Source of the DNA: Planktothrix rubescens CCAP 1459/22
GTDB taxonomy: Bacteria > Cyanobacteriota > Cyanobacteriia > Cyanobacteriales > Microcoleaceae
DNA length: 64,000 bases
Assembly: GCA_904830895.1 (NCBI GenBank)
Contig: LR882958.1
Span: 2,722,001-2,786,000 of the forward strand
Direction: 5' to 3'
Shown here: positions 51,608 through 60,550 of the stretch, in pieces
Layout: every line of letters begins with the position of its first letter
Numbering within the stretch: the stretch's first letter is position 1
Position numbers and translations under genes: made by a program
The notes under the pieces: model-generated
Seen by the model: the letters and a program-made list of their open reading frames with translations, nothing else
The model's database searches: none
What the model was told of the DNA's origin: nothing

Positions 51608-53908
51608 TCAACCTTCAACTATCTCAATTTCCTTTAAAATTTTCAGAGGAGGAATATTAATTGGAATCATTTCTCTCCGGGCTTGGTTTAAATCATGAAA
51701 ACTCCCACATAATAATAGGCGATCGCCCGCTTCTAAATCCAAACTTCGATTCGGCCAGCGATAAAATTTATCCTCCCGACGTAGGGCTTGAACTTGTACC
51801 CCAAACCGATTTGCTAAATCTAATTTAGATAAAGATTTACCGATCACCTGACTATTTTCTGGAATATTTAACCATTGACAAGAAATACTTTCCGCCGGAA
51901 TTGTGACTTCCCCTTTCGCCAATTGATCCAAAGTTTCTAAAGCGGCGGCTTCCCCCACCACCAATAACTTATCATCTTTTTCCAAACGAACTTGACCATC
52001 GGGATAATCAATTTCTTCTCCCGTAAAGCGTCGAATAGCCATGATACTAATTCCCGTCATCGGACGGATATTGCTTTCTTCCAAAGTCATTCCCATCAAA
52101 GGAGAATTAGTAGGTAAAGCATACCATTTACTATTCATTTCTTGGGTAGCTTGCTGTAAATCTCGCGCCACTTCTTGAGCCGATTGTTTTGGACGAAAAT
52201 CCGAATACTGACTTTGACGAATTTTCTGCATTTCCTGTTGAATTTTATCCCCTCCTAACCCCATTTTTGTTAAGACATGATTTGATAATTCTAAACTGGC
52301 TTCAAATTCGGGTTGTACTACTTCTTTCGCCCCTAATTGATATAGTAACTCAATGTCCTTATCCCGATCTGCGATCACAATTACATCTAAATTAGGCGAA
52401 AATTCCAATGATCTTTTTAAGCATAATCGGGTACTCATGGGGTCAGGAAGGGCGATCGCCATGGATGCCGCCCGATCCACCCCAGCGGCTTCTAAAACGT
52501 GCAAACTAGCTGCATTTCCATATAAATAAGGAATCTGATTATTTCTTAATTCCTGTACGGTTTTTTCCGATTGATCTATGACAATAACCGCATAATTATG
52601 ACTTTGTAAAAGTTGAACTAAATTACGACCAACCCGACCATATCCACAGACAATAATATGGTTTTGTTGCGGTAAATCTTCAGAAATATTCGTGATTTTT
52701 TGACTATTTTCTAAAAGATTAGATAAATCCCATTTTTCCTCAATCCAATCTAATAATTTCGGGGCAAATTGCAAAATAAAAGGGGTAATTATTAAGGTTA
52801 AAGCCGTTGTCCCCACAATTAATAAATAAACCCGTCGAGAAACTAACCCTAATCCTTGTCCAGCACTGGCTAAAACAAAAGAAAATTCTCCAATTTGAGC
52901 TAATCCTAATCCGGTGATAATTGAAGTTCGCCAAGAATAGCCAAATAATTTAACTATCGGAATAATAATTAAGGTTTTTCCGGCGACAATTAGTAACATT
53001 AAACCAATAATTAGTTCTAAATGTTCCCAGAGAAAGATCGGATCAATTAACATCCCTACCGCCACAAAAAATAAAGCAGCAAAAATATCCCTGATCGGTT
53101 CAACATAGGTTAAGGTTTGATCGGCATATTCCACTTCAGAAATCATTAACCCAGCTACAAAAGCCCCCATTTCAATTGAAAAACCTAAATGTTCAGTTAA
53201 CAGTGCAATTCCCAAACATAAGGCGACAACCCCTAATAAAAATAGTTCTTTACTTTCGGTTTTTGCTAAAAATTGTAATAACTTAGGAATTACCCAAATT
53301 CCTGCAATAACTGCCCCTAATGCAAATAATCCAATTAATAAAAGCGATCGCCCTACCGCTTCAAAAATCACCCCGCCTTCAGGTTGATTTAAAGCAGGTA
53401 ATACCGCCAACATTAAGCCCAAGGCTAAATCCTGTACGACTAAAATTCCTAACATGATCTGTCCTTGAGGACTCGCCATTTCATTGCGTTCCATCAAACA
53501 TTTCAGGACAACAGCCGTTGAAGATAGGGATAAAATTGCTCCTAAAAATATGCCTTGAATTGGAGAAGTATCCCAACCTAAAATCCCCATAGTTAGGGCG
53601 GTAATTAATATCGTAAAGACAATTTGTAATCCACCGCCTCCTAAACTAATCCCTTGGACTTTTTTTAACTCAGCAAAAGAAAATTCTACCCCTAAAGCAA
53701 ATAGCAGAAACGCCACTCCAAATTGGGCTAGGGTTTCAACTTGAATTAACTCTTTAATCACTCCTAATCCACCGGGGCCAACAATGATCCCCCCAATCAA
53801 ATATCCTAAAATCGCAGGTTGTCGCAGTAAAGAGGCTAAAAGTCCCCCAATAGTTGCAGCGGCAAGGACAAGAACTAAATCTACAATTAAACGAAAGTCT
53901 TCGGGCAT
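51608..53908 (-). CDS. Kef-type cation/H+ antiporter with RCK domains
   Basis: A 766-residue CPA2-family monovalent cation:proton antiporter. Residues 1-400 hold about 12 TM segments (GYLIGGIIVGPGGLG, LLFALGVEFSF, SLSSTAVVLKCLME). A TrkA-N/RCK nucleotide-binding domain follows (IIVCGYGRVGRNLVQLL, about 418-540), then two RCK-C domains (about 595-675 and 680-760). The presence of two RCK-C copies is typical of cyanobacterial Kef-like proteins. Likely K+/H+ or Na+/H+ exchange for ion and pH homeostasis. Confidence 0.92.
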   Translation of the reverse strand: MPEDFRLIVDLVLVLAAATIGGLLASLLRQPAILGYLIGGIIVGPGGLGVIKELIQVETLAQFGVAFLLFALGVEFSFAELKKVQGISLGGGGLQIVFTILITALTMGILGWDTSPIQGIFLGAILSLSSTAVVLKCLMERNEMASPQGQIMLGILVVQDLALGLMLAVLPALNQPEGGVIFEAVGRSLLLIGLFALGAVIAGIWVIPKLLQFLAKTESKELFLLGVVALCLGIALLTEHLGFSIEMGAFVAGLMISEVEYADQTLTYVEPIRDIFAALFFVAVGMLIDPIFLWEHLELIIGLMLLIVAGKTLIIIPIVKLFGYSWRTSIITGLGLAQIGEFSFVLASAGQGLGLVSRRVYLLIVGTTALTLIITPFILQFAPKLLDWIEEKWDLSNLLENSQKITNISEDLPQQNHIIVCGYGRVGRNLVQLLQSHNYAVIVIDQSEKTVQELRNNQIPYLYGNAASLHVLEAAGVDRAASMAIALPDPMSTRLCLKRSLEFSPNLDVIVIADRDKDIELLYQLGAKEVVQPEFEASLELSNHVLTKMGLGGDKIQQEMQKIRQSQYSDFRPKQSAQEVARDLQQATQEMNSKWYALPTNSPLMGMTLEESNIRPMTGISIMAIRRFTGEEIDYPDGQVRLEKDDKLLVVGEAAALETLDQLAKGEVTIPAESISCQWLNIPENSQVIGKSLSKLDLANRFGVQVQALRREDKFYRWPNRSLDLEAGDRLLLCGSFHDLNQARREMIPINIPPLKILKEIEIVEG

Positions 53909-54052
53909 CGGTTGATTTTAAACTAAACTATTTAATGTAACAGACTGTTACTAATTCTCAGGATAATAAAATTATAGAGATTCTGGCGTAAGTTCCAAGA
54001 TTTTCCTGCGGTATTTTAAGATTAATCACCAGTCAACCTTAGAGAGATCAAG

Positions 54053-54919
54053 ATGAGAATAAGAGTCCCTGAGTGGATAAAATCCTTGGTTTTAGCCCTG
54101 ATCACTGTTGGGGTGGTTCTTACCGCGCCAGGAATGGCTGCCCAGGTACGGGTAAATCCTACCTCCCCGGAGTTGGGGAATACCTTGTCTGTGGTCTTGG
54201 AGTCCCCCACTTCCGCGACGCCGAAGGTAACTTGGCAGGGCAAAACCTACCCGATGTTTGCCATTGGGCCAAACCGTGTGCGGGCTTTATTACCGACGAC
54301 ACCTTTGGATCAGCCAGGGGCTAAACCCTTACAAATTAATGATGGGACACAGCTACAAAACTTAACGGTACAGTTGCGCGATCGCTCCTTTCCTACCCAG
54401 TCCATTTGGCTACCTCCCGATAAAGAAGAACTCAACGGCACGGATAAGGAATTTGATCGGGTGGATGCGTTTAAGGCCTTGGTGACTCCCGAAAAATACT
54501 GGAAAGGCCCATTTTTACGTCCCAATGCCGGAGAAATTACTACCATTTATGGCGTGCGTCGCTACTACAATGGCGAGTTTGCCAAAGACTATTACCATCG
54601 CGGCGTAGATTATGGTGGGGAAACGGGATCGGCGGTGGTGGCTCCAGCAGCCGGACGAGTGGCCTTAGTGGGACGAGAATCTGACGGATTTGAAATTCAT
54701 GGCAATGTTATTGGTTTGGATCATGGTCAGGGGGTGGCGGGTATTTTCATGCACCTGAGCCGGATTGATGTTAAGGAAGGGGATTTTGTCCAACCGGGTC
54801 AAGTGATTGGGGCGGTGGGGGCAACGGGAGCATCAACTGGGCCGCACCTGCATTGGGGTCTCTATGTCCAGGGCAAAGCGGTTGATCCGGTTCCCTGGCG
54901 CTATGCAGCCATTGATTAA
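54053..54919 (+). CDS. M23-family metallopeptidase
   Basis: A 288-residue exported endopeptidase of the LytM class. Signal or anchor segment at 1-32 (SLVLALITVGVVLTAPGMAA), an Ig-like/beta domain (about 33-115) and the M23 domain with HRGVDYGG (His and Asp zinc ligands) and TGPHLHWGLYV (HLH). These enzymes cut peptidoglycan cross-links, or activate amidases when degenerate; here the ligands are present. Higher GC and less AT-rich than neighbours. Confidence 0.92.
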   Translation: MRIRVPEWIKSLVLALITVGVVLTAPGMAAQVRVNPTSPELGNTLSVVLESPTSATPKVTWQGKTYPMFAIGPNRVRALLPTTPLDQPGAKPLQINDGTQLQNLTVQLRDRSFPTQSIWLPPDKEELNGTDKEFDRVDAFKALVTPEKYWKGPFLRPNAGEITTIYGVRRYYNGEFAKDYYHRGVDYGGETGSAVVAPAAGRVALVGRESDGFEIHGNVIGLDHGQGVAGIFMHLSRIDVKEGDFVQPGQVIGAVGATGASTGPHLHWGLYVQGKAVDPVPWRYAAID

Positions 54920-54957
54920 GACGATCAATTCCCCTAAATTTACAGAGAAATAGCTAC

Positions 54958-55500
54958 TCTTGACACTCCCACGGGTGAACCGCGTGGGATTCTCCTGTCT
55001 AGCCCCAATTGCTCGGTATTCATGGAGTTGCCCCCTACTGTTTCCAGAATTGCTTCACAGCAATATTAGAGGAGAGTACGAGACTCTGAGGAATGCCAAG
55101 TACCTCGTCCCAATTGACGGCTACGACTATTACAGTCTTTGGCTCTGCCAAGATTTTTCGGAGCTTTCTGTAGTCAACAGGGATAATCACAGTGGTTGCC
55201 TTTTTCTCGCCATTGACAACTTGTTTTTAAGGAGGTCAGAACATCTGACCAGATAAGCGAGGAACATCCTTGCTATACTCTGATAATAGAGTCTTAAATA
55301 GAGTATGTCAAGGGAAAAGAAAATTCAGTTTAATGTTAACGAGAAAGAATATGAACGTCTCAAAAGTCATGCTGAATCAGAAGGATTATCAATGGCTGAA
55401 GTTCTTAGGGATTACATTAAAACCCTCACACCCCCTAAAGGGGGTCGCACTACATCCCACGACTGAAGTGCGTGGGCTTTGTGCGAGGTTGTTGTAAGTA
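54958..55500. mobile_element. Non-autonomous IS200/IS605-type element
   Basis: Left end hairpin CCCACGGGTGAACCGCGTGGG-type near 54967-54987 (starting CTTGACACTCCCACGG) and right end hairpin CCCACGACTGAAGTGCGTGG near 55456-55476. These subterminal hairpins are the sites used by Y1 transposases of IS200/IS605. No tnpA and no tnpB is inside; it carries the RHH gene described separately. A possible 51-codon frame on the minus strand (55035-55190, GTG start, MIIPVDYRKLRKIL...) also lies in it and is not recognised. Hence it resembles palindrome-associated non-autonomous elements. Confidence 0.7.
55305..55466 (+). CDS. Ribbon-helix-helix (CopG-like) small protein
   Basis: A 53-codon gene (MSREKKIQFNVNEKEYERLK then SHAESEGLSMAEVLRDYIKT). 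The pattern of a short strand (KIQFNVNEKEYERL) followed by two helices is that of Arc/MetJ/CopG dimeric DNA-binding proteins. The last eight or so codons run into the right-end hairpin of the surrounding IS200/IS605-type element. Small RHH genes of this kind often travel with IS605-family elements and may repress them; that role is inferred. Confidence 0.7.
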   Translation: MSREKKIQFNVNEKEYERLKSHAESEGLSMAEVLRDYIKTLTPPKGGRTTSHD

Positions 55501-55706
55501 TGGTATTCTTAGGGGGTGTGTCAAAAACTGTAAACTGATTCTGGCTTGGTTTAGGCTAATTCCCTAAGTATTTTAAAATTTAGGAGACTCTCGTTTTCCC
55601 TATTTATGCGGTAAATTCCAGTAGTGAAGATACCAAAAAGCTTTTTTTAGGGAATATTGAGGCGCATAGCAGTTAAAAAAACAATGATGCGAAGTGCAAC
55701 AGCATT

Positions 55707-56243
55707 ATGAGTATTGAAAAGATTGTTGAGCAAGCGTTAGGAGACGGGTATCTGACCCCCTCGATGGAGGCAGAGGTTGGACGAATTTGTAACACCGCTT
55801 CAGAACTGTCCATTGAAGAATATATGGCTTTGGATCGGTTGATGGGTGCTTTGTTAACGGGTGAAGTCGTTGTTTTACCCCGCAAGCAATTTATTAATGT
55901 CATGGAGGAATTAGTCCTGAGCGAAGCGATCGCTAAGGTGGCAGAAATCGAAGAAAACAGTGATCAAACCCTAGATGTCGGAGATATTGCTGCCTATGCC
56001 TTAAACCGTCTTCCTCCCCTTTATGCGACTACCGAAGAAGGGGCGCAATTCCAACGTTCAAGGGCAAAAGAAGAACTGCAAGTCCTGATTTCTGGCCAAA
56101 TTAAAGCGGCGATTGAACGGAACCTCAACCGGGTTGCCCAAAATCAAACCGTTTTCGGTAAGGCTGGTGGCGACACGGTATTAACCCAAGTGAGTGCCTT
56201 GTTACAAACCTATGCCCAAAACTACGAACGCACCAGCAATTAA
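55707..56243 (+). CDS. comFB: ComFB-family protein
   Basis: A 178-residue cytoplasmic protein with the ComFB domain (about 50-130): NVMEELVLSEAIAKVAEIEE, DVGDIAAYALNRLPPLYATT and EEGAQFQRSRAKEELQVLI. Late-competence ComFB proteins of cyanobacteria bind cyclic dinucleotides (c-di-AMP / c-di-GMP) and influence type IV pili and motility. A strong hairpin terminator follows the gene. Confidence 0.88.
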   Translation: MSIEKIVEQALGDGYLTPSMEAEVGRICNTASELSIEEYMALDRLMGALLTGEVVVLPRKQFINVMEELVLSEAIAKVAEIEENSDQTLDVGDIAAYALNRLPPLYATTEEGAQFQRSRAKEELQVLISGQIKAAIERNLNRVAQNQTVFGKAGGDTVLTQVSALLQTYAQNYERTSN

Positions 56244-56256
56244 AGCCGTAGATTAA

Positions 56257-56305
56257 GACTCCCCCGCTTACCTTCTGGGTACAGAGCAGGGGAGTCCTAT
56301 TTTTA
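56257..56305 (+). terminator. Terminator after comFB
   Basis: Long hairpin with stem GACTCCCC (56257-56264) / GGGGAGTC (56289-56296) and CTATTTTTA after it, 13 bp past the stop. Confidence 0.7.
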
Positions 56306-56346
56306 CCCCATTCACAGAGGCTATAAATCTCAGCGCAATTCAGTCT

Positions 56347-56488
56347 ATATAGCAGGGAACACCGGAACAGCCCCCCAAACCCCCCGTGCACGCAGGGCTA
56401 GGGGGGAAGGGAACACCGGGGGAAAATACTTCACCGTCTGGGTTCCAAGATCCGTCTGGTGTCCTAACTGCCTTGGCGGTTGCTATAT
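56347..56488. repeat. About 140-bp two-copy element (copy 2)
   Basis: Nearly identical to 25334-25475, including TATAGCAGGGAACACCGG, CCGTCTGGGTTCCAAGATCC and CTTGGCGGTTGCTATAT. Same orientation. It sits between comFB and thf1. Confidence 0.8.
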
Positions 56489-56520
56489 CTTGCTGTAAGG
56501 GCTGTAAAATCTGGAAGATA

Positions 56521-57219
56521 TCAGGTATCTTGTTGGGAAGTCCCGACGGCTTGATTGGCACGATTCTCCCGTTTCTTGCGTTCGGCTTGGGTCATTTCTT
56601 CCATCATGATCCGAGCTTGGGCGAGTTTTTCCAGATTGCTGCGATAGAGATCTAAATCCTTGAGCAGTTTGTCTTGGGGTAAGTTTAGGACTTCGGCCAG
56701 TTGACCTAAGATTTCTTCCCTGGTCGCCTTGTCCTGAATGCTTTTGGGATCAGCCTGTTCTAAAATGGTAAATAAACCAATGGCAAATAAACGACTGTAT
56801 TTGAACTTGGAATTATTGATAATCCGTTGAAAATGCCCTTGTAACTCCTGATCTGACCCCCCATCATTAGGAGATTTTAAACTGGCAATTAAGTCTTTAA
56901 TTGATAGATTTTGGGCCAATGCCTGTAAGCGTTCAGCATCACCCCGATACCGTTGGGGGTCATCTTGTTCAGCTTTGATCAGAGCATGATAAATCGATTC
57001 TTGATCAGATAAGGGATCATACCCCTGCATGAAGCGATCAAAAGCCGTTACAACACCCAGGGCATAAATGGGGTCATAGCTAAAATCAACATTGACCGAG
57101 AGCAAGTGCATTTCCACCATCAACTCCTCAACCACACGACGATAGATCGAGTTGATAGGGCGAGTATGTAGACTGTAAAAAGTGCGCTTTGTATCTGAAA
57201 CCGTGCGGATGTTGTTCAC
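56521..57219 (-). CDS. thf1: Thylakoid formation protein Thf1/Psb29
   Basis: A 232-residue photosystem II-associated protein needed for PSII assembly/repair and FtsH function in thylakoids. The conserved start is TVSDTKRTFYSLHTRPINSI, then ELMVEMHLLSVN, FDRFMQGY and FTILEQADP. The C-terminal helix is charged (MEEMTQAERKKRENR). Strong evidence that the organism is an oxygenic phototroph. Confidence 0.95.
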   Translation of the reverse strand: MNNIRTVSDTKRTFYSLHTRPINSIYRRVVEELMVEMHLLSVNVDFSYDPIYALGVVTAFDRFMQGYDPLSDQESIYHALIKAEQDDPQRYRGDAERLQALAQNLSIKDLIASLKSPNDGGSDQELQGHFQRIINNSKFKYSRLFAIGLFTILEQADPKSIQDKATREEILGQLAEVLNLPQDKLLKDLDLYRSNLEKLAQARIMMEEMTQAERKKRENRANQAVGTSQQDT

Positions 57220-57287
57220 AAGCCAATCTTAAAAGGGACTGAATATTATTCTAATTTTTGGCGGTCGGATTTTAACGCTTTCCGATC

Positions 57288-57309
57288 CAAAAAAGCTAAC
57301 AAATGCTAA
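57288..57309. repeat. Inverted repeat at the 3' side of tnpB
   Basis: AAAAAAGCTAACAAATGCTAAC; the sequence at 58540-58566 is a similar motif in reverse complement (AATTGTTAGGAATTGTTAGC). They likely mark the ends of the tnpB element. Confidence 0.5.
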
Positions 57310-58472
57310 CTATTGTCCGCTTTTTCTTCCTGTTTCCACCTGGAAGTGTCGGCACTATCCAGTCCACAGGCTAACACGACTAATCTAGCCGCTTCTTGTT
57401 TTAAATTAATAGCAGCATTCAAATCTCTATCACACTCAAAACCGCAGTTATTACACTGGAACACTCTTTGAGACAGTGACAGAGATAATTTTTTCTCACC
57501 ACAACTAGAGCAAGTTTTACTACTGGGATAAAATCTATCCACAATCACTAACTTACTACCATATAGTTGAGTTTTATATTCTAACTGCCGACGGAACTCA
57601 TAAAAGCCCATGTCAGCTATAGCTTTAGACAACTTACCGTTAGCTAACATTCCTGATACATTCAAATCTTCTATCCCTATAACTGCGTGGTTTTTGCTGA
57701 TATAAGTGGTGATTTTATGTAATGTATCTTTCCTAATGTTGGCTATTTTTTGGTGTAGTCTCGCTATTTTTATTTGGGCTTTTCTGGAATTATTTGAACC
57801 GACTTGTTTGTGCCGATTCAAGTATTGCATTCTTGCTAACTTGTGTTCATACTTTTTATAACTTTTTGCTCCATCAAATACTTCTATTGTTGATAATGTG
57901 GCTAAATGATTTATTCCTAAGTCAACTCCGACAAACTCTTGTTTTTTAGGGGTTTGACTGGTTTCTACTTCTATTTTCCAAGAAATAAACCACTTGTCAG
58001 CTTGTTTACTGATTGTGACTGATTTGGGTTTATATCCAAACGGTAAAAGTTCATAGGTCTTTATCCATCCAATTATCGGAACTTTTACTTTTCTATGGTC
58101 AATATGAACTGCACCATCTAATGTAAAAGAATCATGTCTACCTTTTTTCTTGAAGTTGGGAAATCCTTTAACTTTTTTGAAAAAAGATTGAAAGGCATCT
58201 GACAAATATCTTAATGCGTACTGAGGAGCGCATTTAGATACATCATAATACCAAGGATGGATAGATTTAACTGCTGCTACTAACCATTTATGTAAGTCTA
58301 TGGCTGTGGGAAATTTGATTTTGTCATCAGGATTAAGTTTATTATGTATGAGAACCTGTTCACATAATCCTAAACCTTGATTCCAAGCGTGTCTGGCTAC
58401 TCCTGCGTGTTGCGCCAGTAGTAGACGTTGTTGCTTGTTGACCTTCAATTGAGTCTTGAATCCTAGTAGCAT
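57306..58472 (-). CDS. tnpB: TnpB RNA-guided nuclease (IS605 OrfB family)
   Basis: A 388-residue TnpB, ancestral relative of Cas12. The RuvC catalytic acids are intact: Asp184 in VGVDLGINHLA, Glu268 in VIGIEDLNVSG and Asp350 in CDRDLNAA. The zinc ribbon has Cys321/Cys324 and Cys340/Cys343. No TnpA is adjacent, so it is a solitary tnpB (IS1341-like). The guide RNA (omega RNA) would overlap the 3' end of the gene on the minus strand (below 57400). Codon use and composition do not look broken. Confidence 0.93.
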   Translation of the reverse strand: MLLGFKTQLKVNKQQRLLLAQHAGVARHAWNQGLGLCEQVLIHNKLNPDDKIKFPTAIDLHKWLVAAVKSIHPWYYDVSKCAPQYALRYLSDAFQSFFKKVKGFPNFKKKGRHDSFTLDGAVHIDHRKVKVPIIGWIKTYELLPFGYKPKSVTISKQADKWFISWKIEVETSQTPKKQEFVGVDLGINHLATLSTIEVFDGAKSYKKYEHKLARMQYLNRHKQVGSNNSRKAQIKIARLHQKIANIRKDTLHKITTYISKNHAVIGIEDLNVSGMLANGKLSKAIADMGFYEFRRQLEYKTQLYGSKLVIVDRFYPSSKTCSSCGEKKLSLSLSQRVFQCNNCGFECDRDLNAAINLKQEAARLVVLACGLDSADTSRWKQEEKADNS

Positions 58473-58780
58473 GATTAGATTTTACACCAGCCCGACATTG
58501 TTACAGAAAATCTGACTTTGGCTGCAAGCATAAGTAGGTAATTGTTAGGAATTGTTAGCTTTTTAACTACTGTTAATTTACCCTCCACTCCTGCTGATTA
58601 GTCGAAGTCGGGAATTAGATTCGGTTATTTTCAAAAACGCTGTTGTTTTGTGGCAATGTTGCCTTCAAATCCAACTTAAACTCCAAAACCCATTGGTCAG
58701 CCCCGGGTAGAGACGCACCTAAGCACGTCCCTACGGCCTAATGGCGACCTTTGGAGTGAGAAAACCAGGATATTTTAACT
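58473..58780. other. Intergenic stretch with tnpB end and a palindrome
   Basis: About 300 bases without a gene. It contains the presumed left end of the tnpB element (58540-58566) and an interspersed palindrome of GTAGAGACGC...GTCCCTAC type at 58707-58734. Confidence 0.6.
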
Positions 58781-59143
58781 TCAACTGGCCCTTACTCCAC
58801 CATCAAGAGCTTCATCTTCTGTCTCAAAAATCTCAAATACAGAATCCATCATGGTCACCTCAAATACCAACTTGGCTTCGGGATGAACATTACAAATTCG
58901 GAAACTTCCCTTCACTTTGTCAGCATCTCGCATTCCAGCAACCAGTGAAGTCAGACCTGAACTATCAATAAAGTTCACTTGACCTAGATTTACCACGACA
59001 TGGCGACTCAATTTAGATATACATTCCTGCAACTTGAGGCGGAATTGCCAAGCTGTTGTGATGTCTAGGCGTCCTGTTGGTGCCAAGACAATGACCTTTG
59101 TGCCATCCTGGGTCGTATGTTCTTTTTGATCGATATGAATCAC
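58781..59143 (-). CDS. STAS-domain anti-sigma-factor antagonist
   Basis: A 120-residue STAS protein of the SpoIIAA/RsbV type: VIVLAPTGRLDITTAWQFR, VNLGQVNFIDSSGLTSLVA and a C-terminal helix. Ser61 in IDSSG is the residue phosphorylated in the family. It would be part of a partner-switching pathway with a kinase/anti-sigma and phosphatase, none of which is adjacent. It precedes hemF only by position. Confidence 0.9.
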   Translation of the reverse strand: MIHIDQKEHTTQDGTKVIVLAPTGRLDITTAWQFRLKLQECISKLSRHVVVNLGQVNFIDSSGLTSLVAGMRDADKVKGSFRICNVHPEAKLVFEVTMMDSVFEIFETEDEALDGGVRAS

Positions 59144-59198
59144 TGACCGTCCCCTCGGAATTTTTGATATTGCTTTGGTTGCTTATCTGATCTGTAGT

Positions 59199-60248
59199 TT
59201 AACTTAGACCTGTGAATTTGGAGCAGTCTGTGTTCACCCAATCTTGAGGCTTCAAGAAAGTATCATACAGTTCTGCTTCTGGAGTCCCTGGTTTTGGTTC
59301 ATAGCCATATTCCCATCTTACCAGAGGCGGTAAAGACATGAGAATTGACTCAGTGCGACCATTGGTTTGTAAGCCAAAAATCGTTCCGCGATCATAAACC
59401 AAGTTGAATTCCACATATCGACCCCGCCGATATAATTGGAACTGCCGTTCTCGATCTCCATAGTCATGAGAACGTCTGCGTTCTACAATCGGGCAATAAG
59501 CGGGAAGAAAAGCCCCTCCACAGTCTTTTGCAAAACTGAACAAAGAGTCCCAATCTTTCGGATCAGGAATTCCCACTTTATCACTATACAGGGCGGCTGC
59601 TCCTTTCGGATCAGGGCCTTTATAGAGTTGGCTTTGTCCATCTTGATAGTCAAAAAAGATACCGCCTACCCCCCGGGTTTCTTGGCGATGTTTCAAATAG
59701 AAATATTCATCGCACCAGGGCTTAAATACAGAATAATACTGTGGATCGTGGCGATCGCAAGTTTCTTTTAAAGTTTGATGGAAATAGTGAGCATCTTCGG
59801 CAAAGGGATAATAGGGGGTTAAATCAATACCTCCGCCAAACCACCAGACCGGCCCGGCTTCAAAATAGCGATAATTGAGATGTATCGTGGGAATATAGGG
59901 ATTGCGAGGATGCAATACCATGGAAGTTCCCGTGGCATAAAATCCAGATCCGGCGGCTTCTGGGCGTTGGGCCAGAATCGAAGGAGGCAACTGTTGGCCC
60001 CAAACCTCCGAGAAGTTCACCCCGCCTTGTTCAAAGACATCGCCTTCTTGCATGACACGAGATCGACCTCCACCTCCTTCGGGACGCTCCCAAGCGTCTT
60101 CTCTAAATTTGCCAAGGCCATCAAGCTGTTCTAAGCCCTGACAAATTTCATCCTGGAGTTGTTTCATAAACTGACTGACACGGGTTTGAGAGTCAGTCGC
60201 AGGGATCAAGTGGGGCGTAGTAGTTTCCGATACCTGAGAAGCTGTCAT
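59199..60248 (-). CDS. hemF: Oxygen-dependent coproporphyrinogen III oxidase
   Basis: HemF decarboxylates coproporphyrinogen III to protoporphyrinogen IX using O2. Family signature segments: [53 protein letters not shown] and [19 protein letters not shown]. The ATG at 60248 ([12 protein letters not shown]) is preferred to the frame start at 60281. Length about 349, normal. Confidence 0.95.
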   Translation of the reverse strand: MTASQVSETTTPHLIPATDSQTRVSQFMKQLQDEICQGLEQLDGLGKFREDAWERPEGGGGRSRVMQEGDVFEQGGVNFSEVWGQQLPPSILAQRPEAAGSGFYATGTSMVLHPRNPYIPTIHLNYRYFEAGPVWWFGGGIDLTPYYPFAEDAHYFHQTLKETCDRHDPQYYSVFKPWCDEYFYLKHRQETRGVGGIFFDYQDGQSQLYKGPDPKGAAALYSDKVGIPDPKDWDSLFSFAKDCGGAFLPAYCPIVERRRSHDYGDRERQFQLYRRGRYVEFNLVYDRGTIFGLQTNGRTESILMSLPPLVRWEYGYEPKPGTPEAELYDTFLKPQDWVNTDCSKFTGLS

Positions 60249-60550
60249 AATTTTTTTAACCTTTTTCGCGATCGCAAACAATGGGTTGCAATCTTACCAA
60301 GCGTTATGATCATGTCTGCATTGTGTCCCTTGAGTCAAGTGGCTAACGGGAATTTCTACAGTCAAACCTGGATACCGTAAACCTTTTTTACTTGAATTTT
60401 AAGTGGGTTTAAGTCTGTTTAAGACTGATGATCAAAATACTAACACCCTTTGCATGACCCAATCCTTTAATAATTAAGAGGGGAATAGAGTCTGTTTCTC
60501 CTAAAATAGCCCTTTGTCCATCCCTCAAACTGAGAACACTTTGATCCAAT

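Noticed and set aside
55035..55190. 51-codon minus-strand frame inside the IS200/IS605-type element
   Set aside because: Only a GTG start and no recognised family; it may be a remnant or chance frame, so it is mentioned within the element but not called as a gene.
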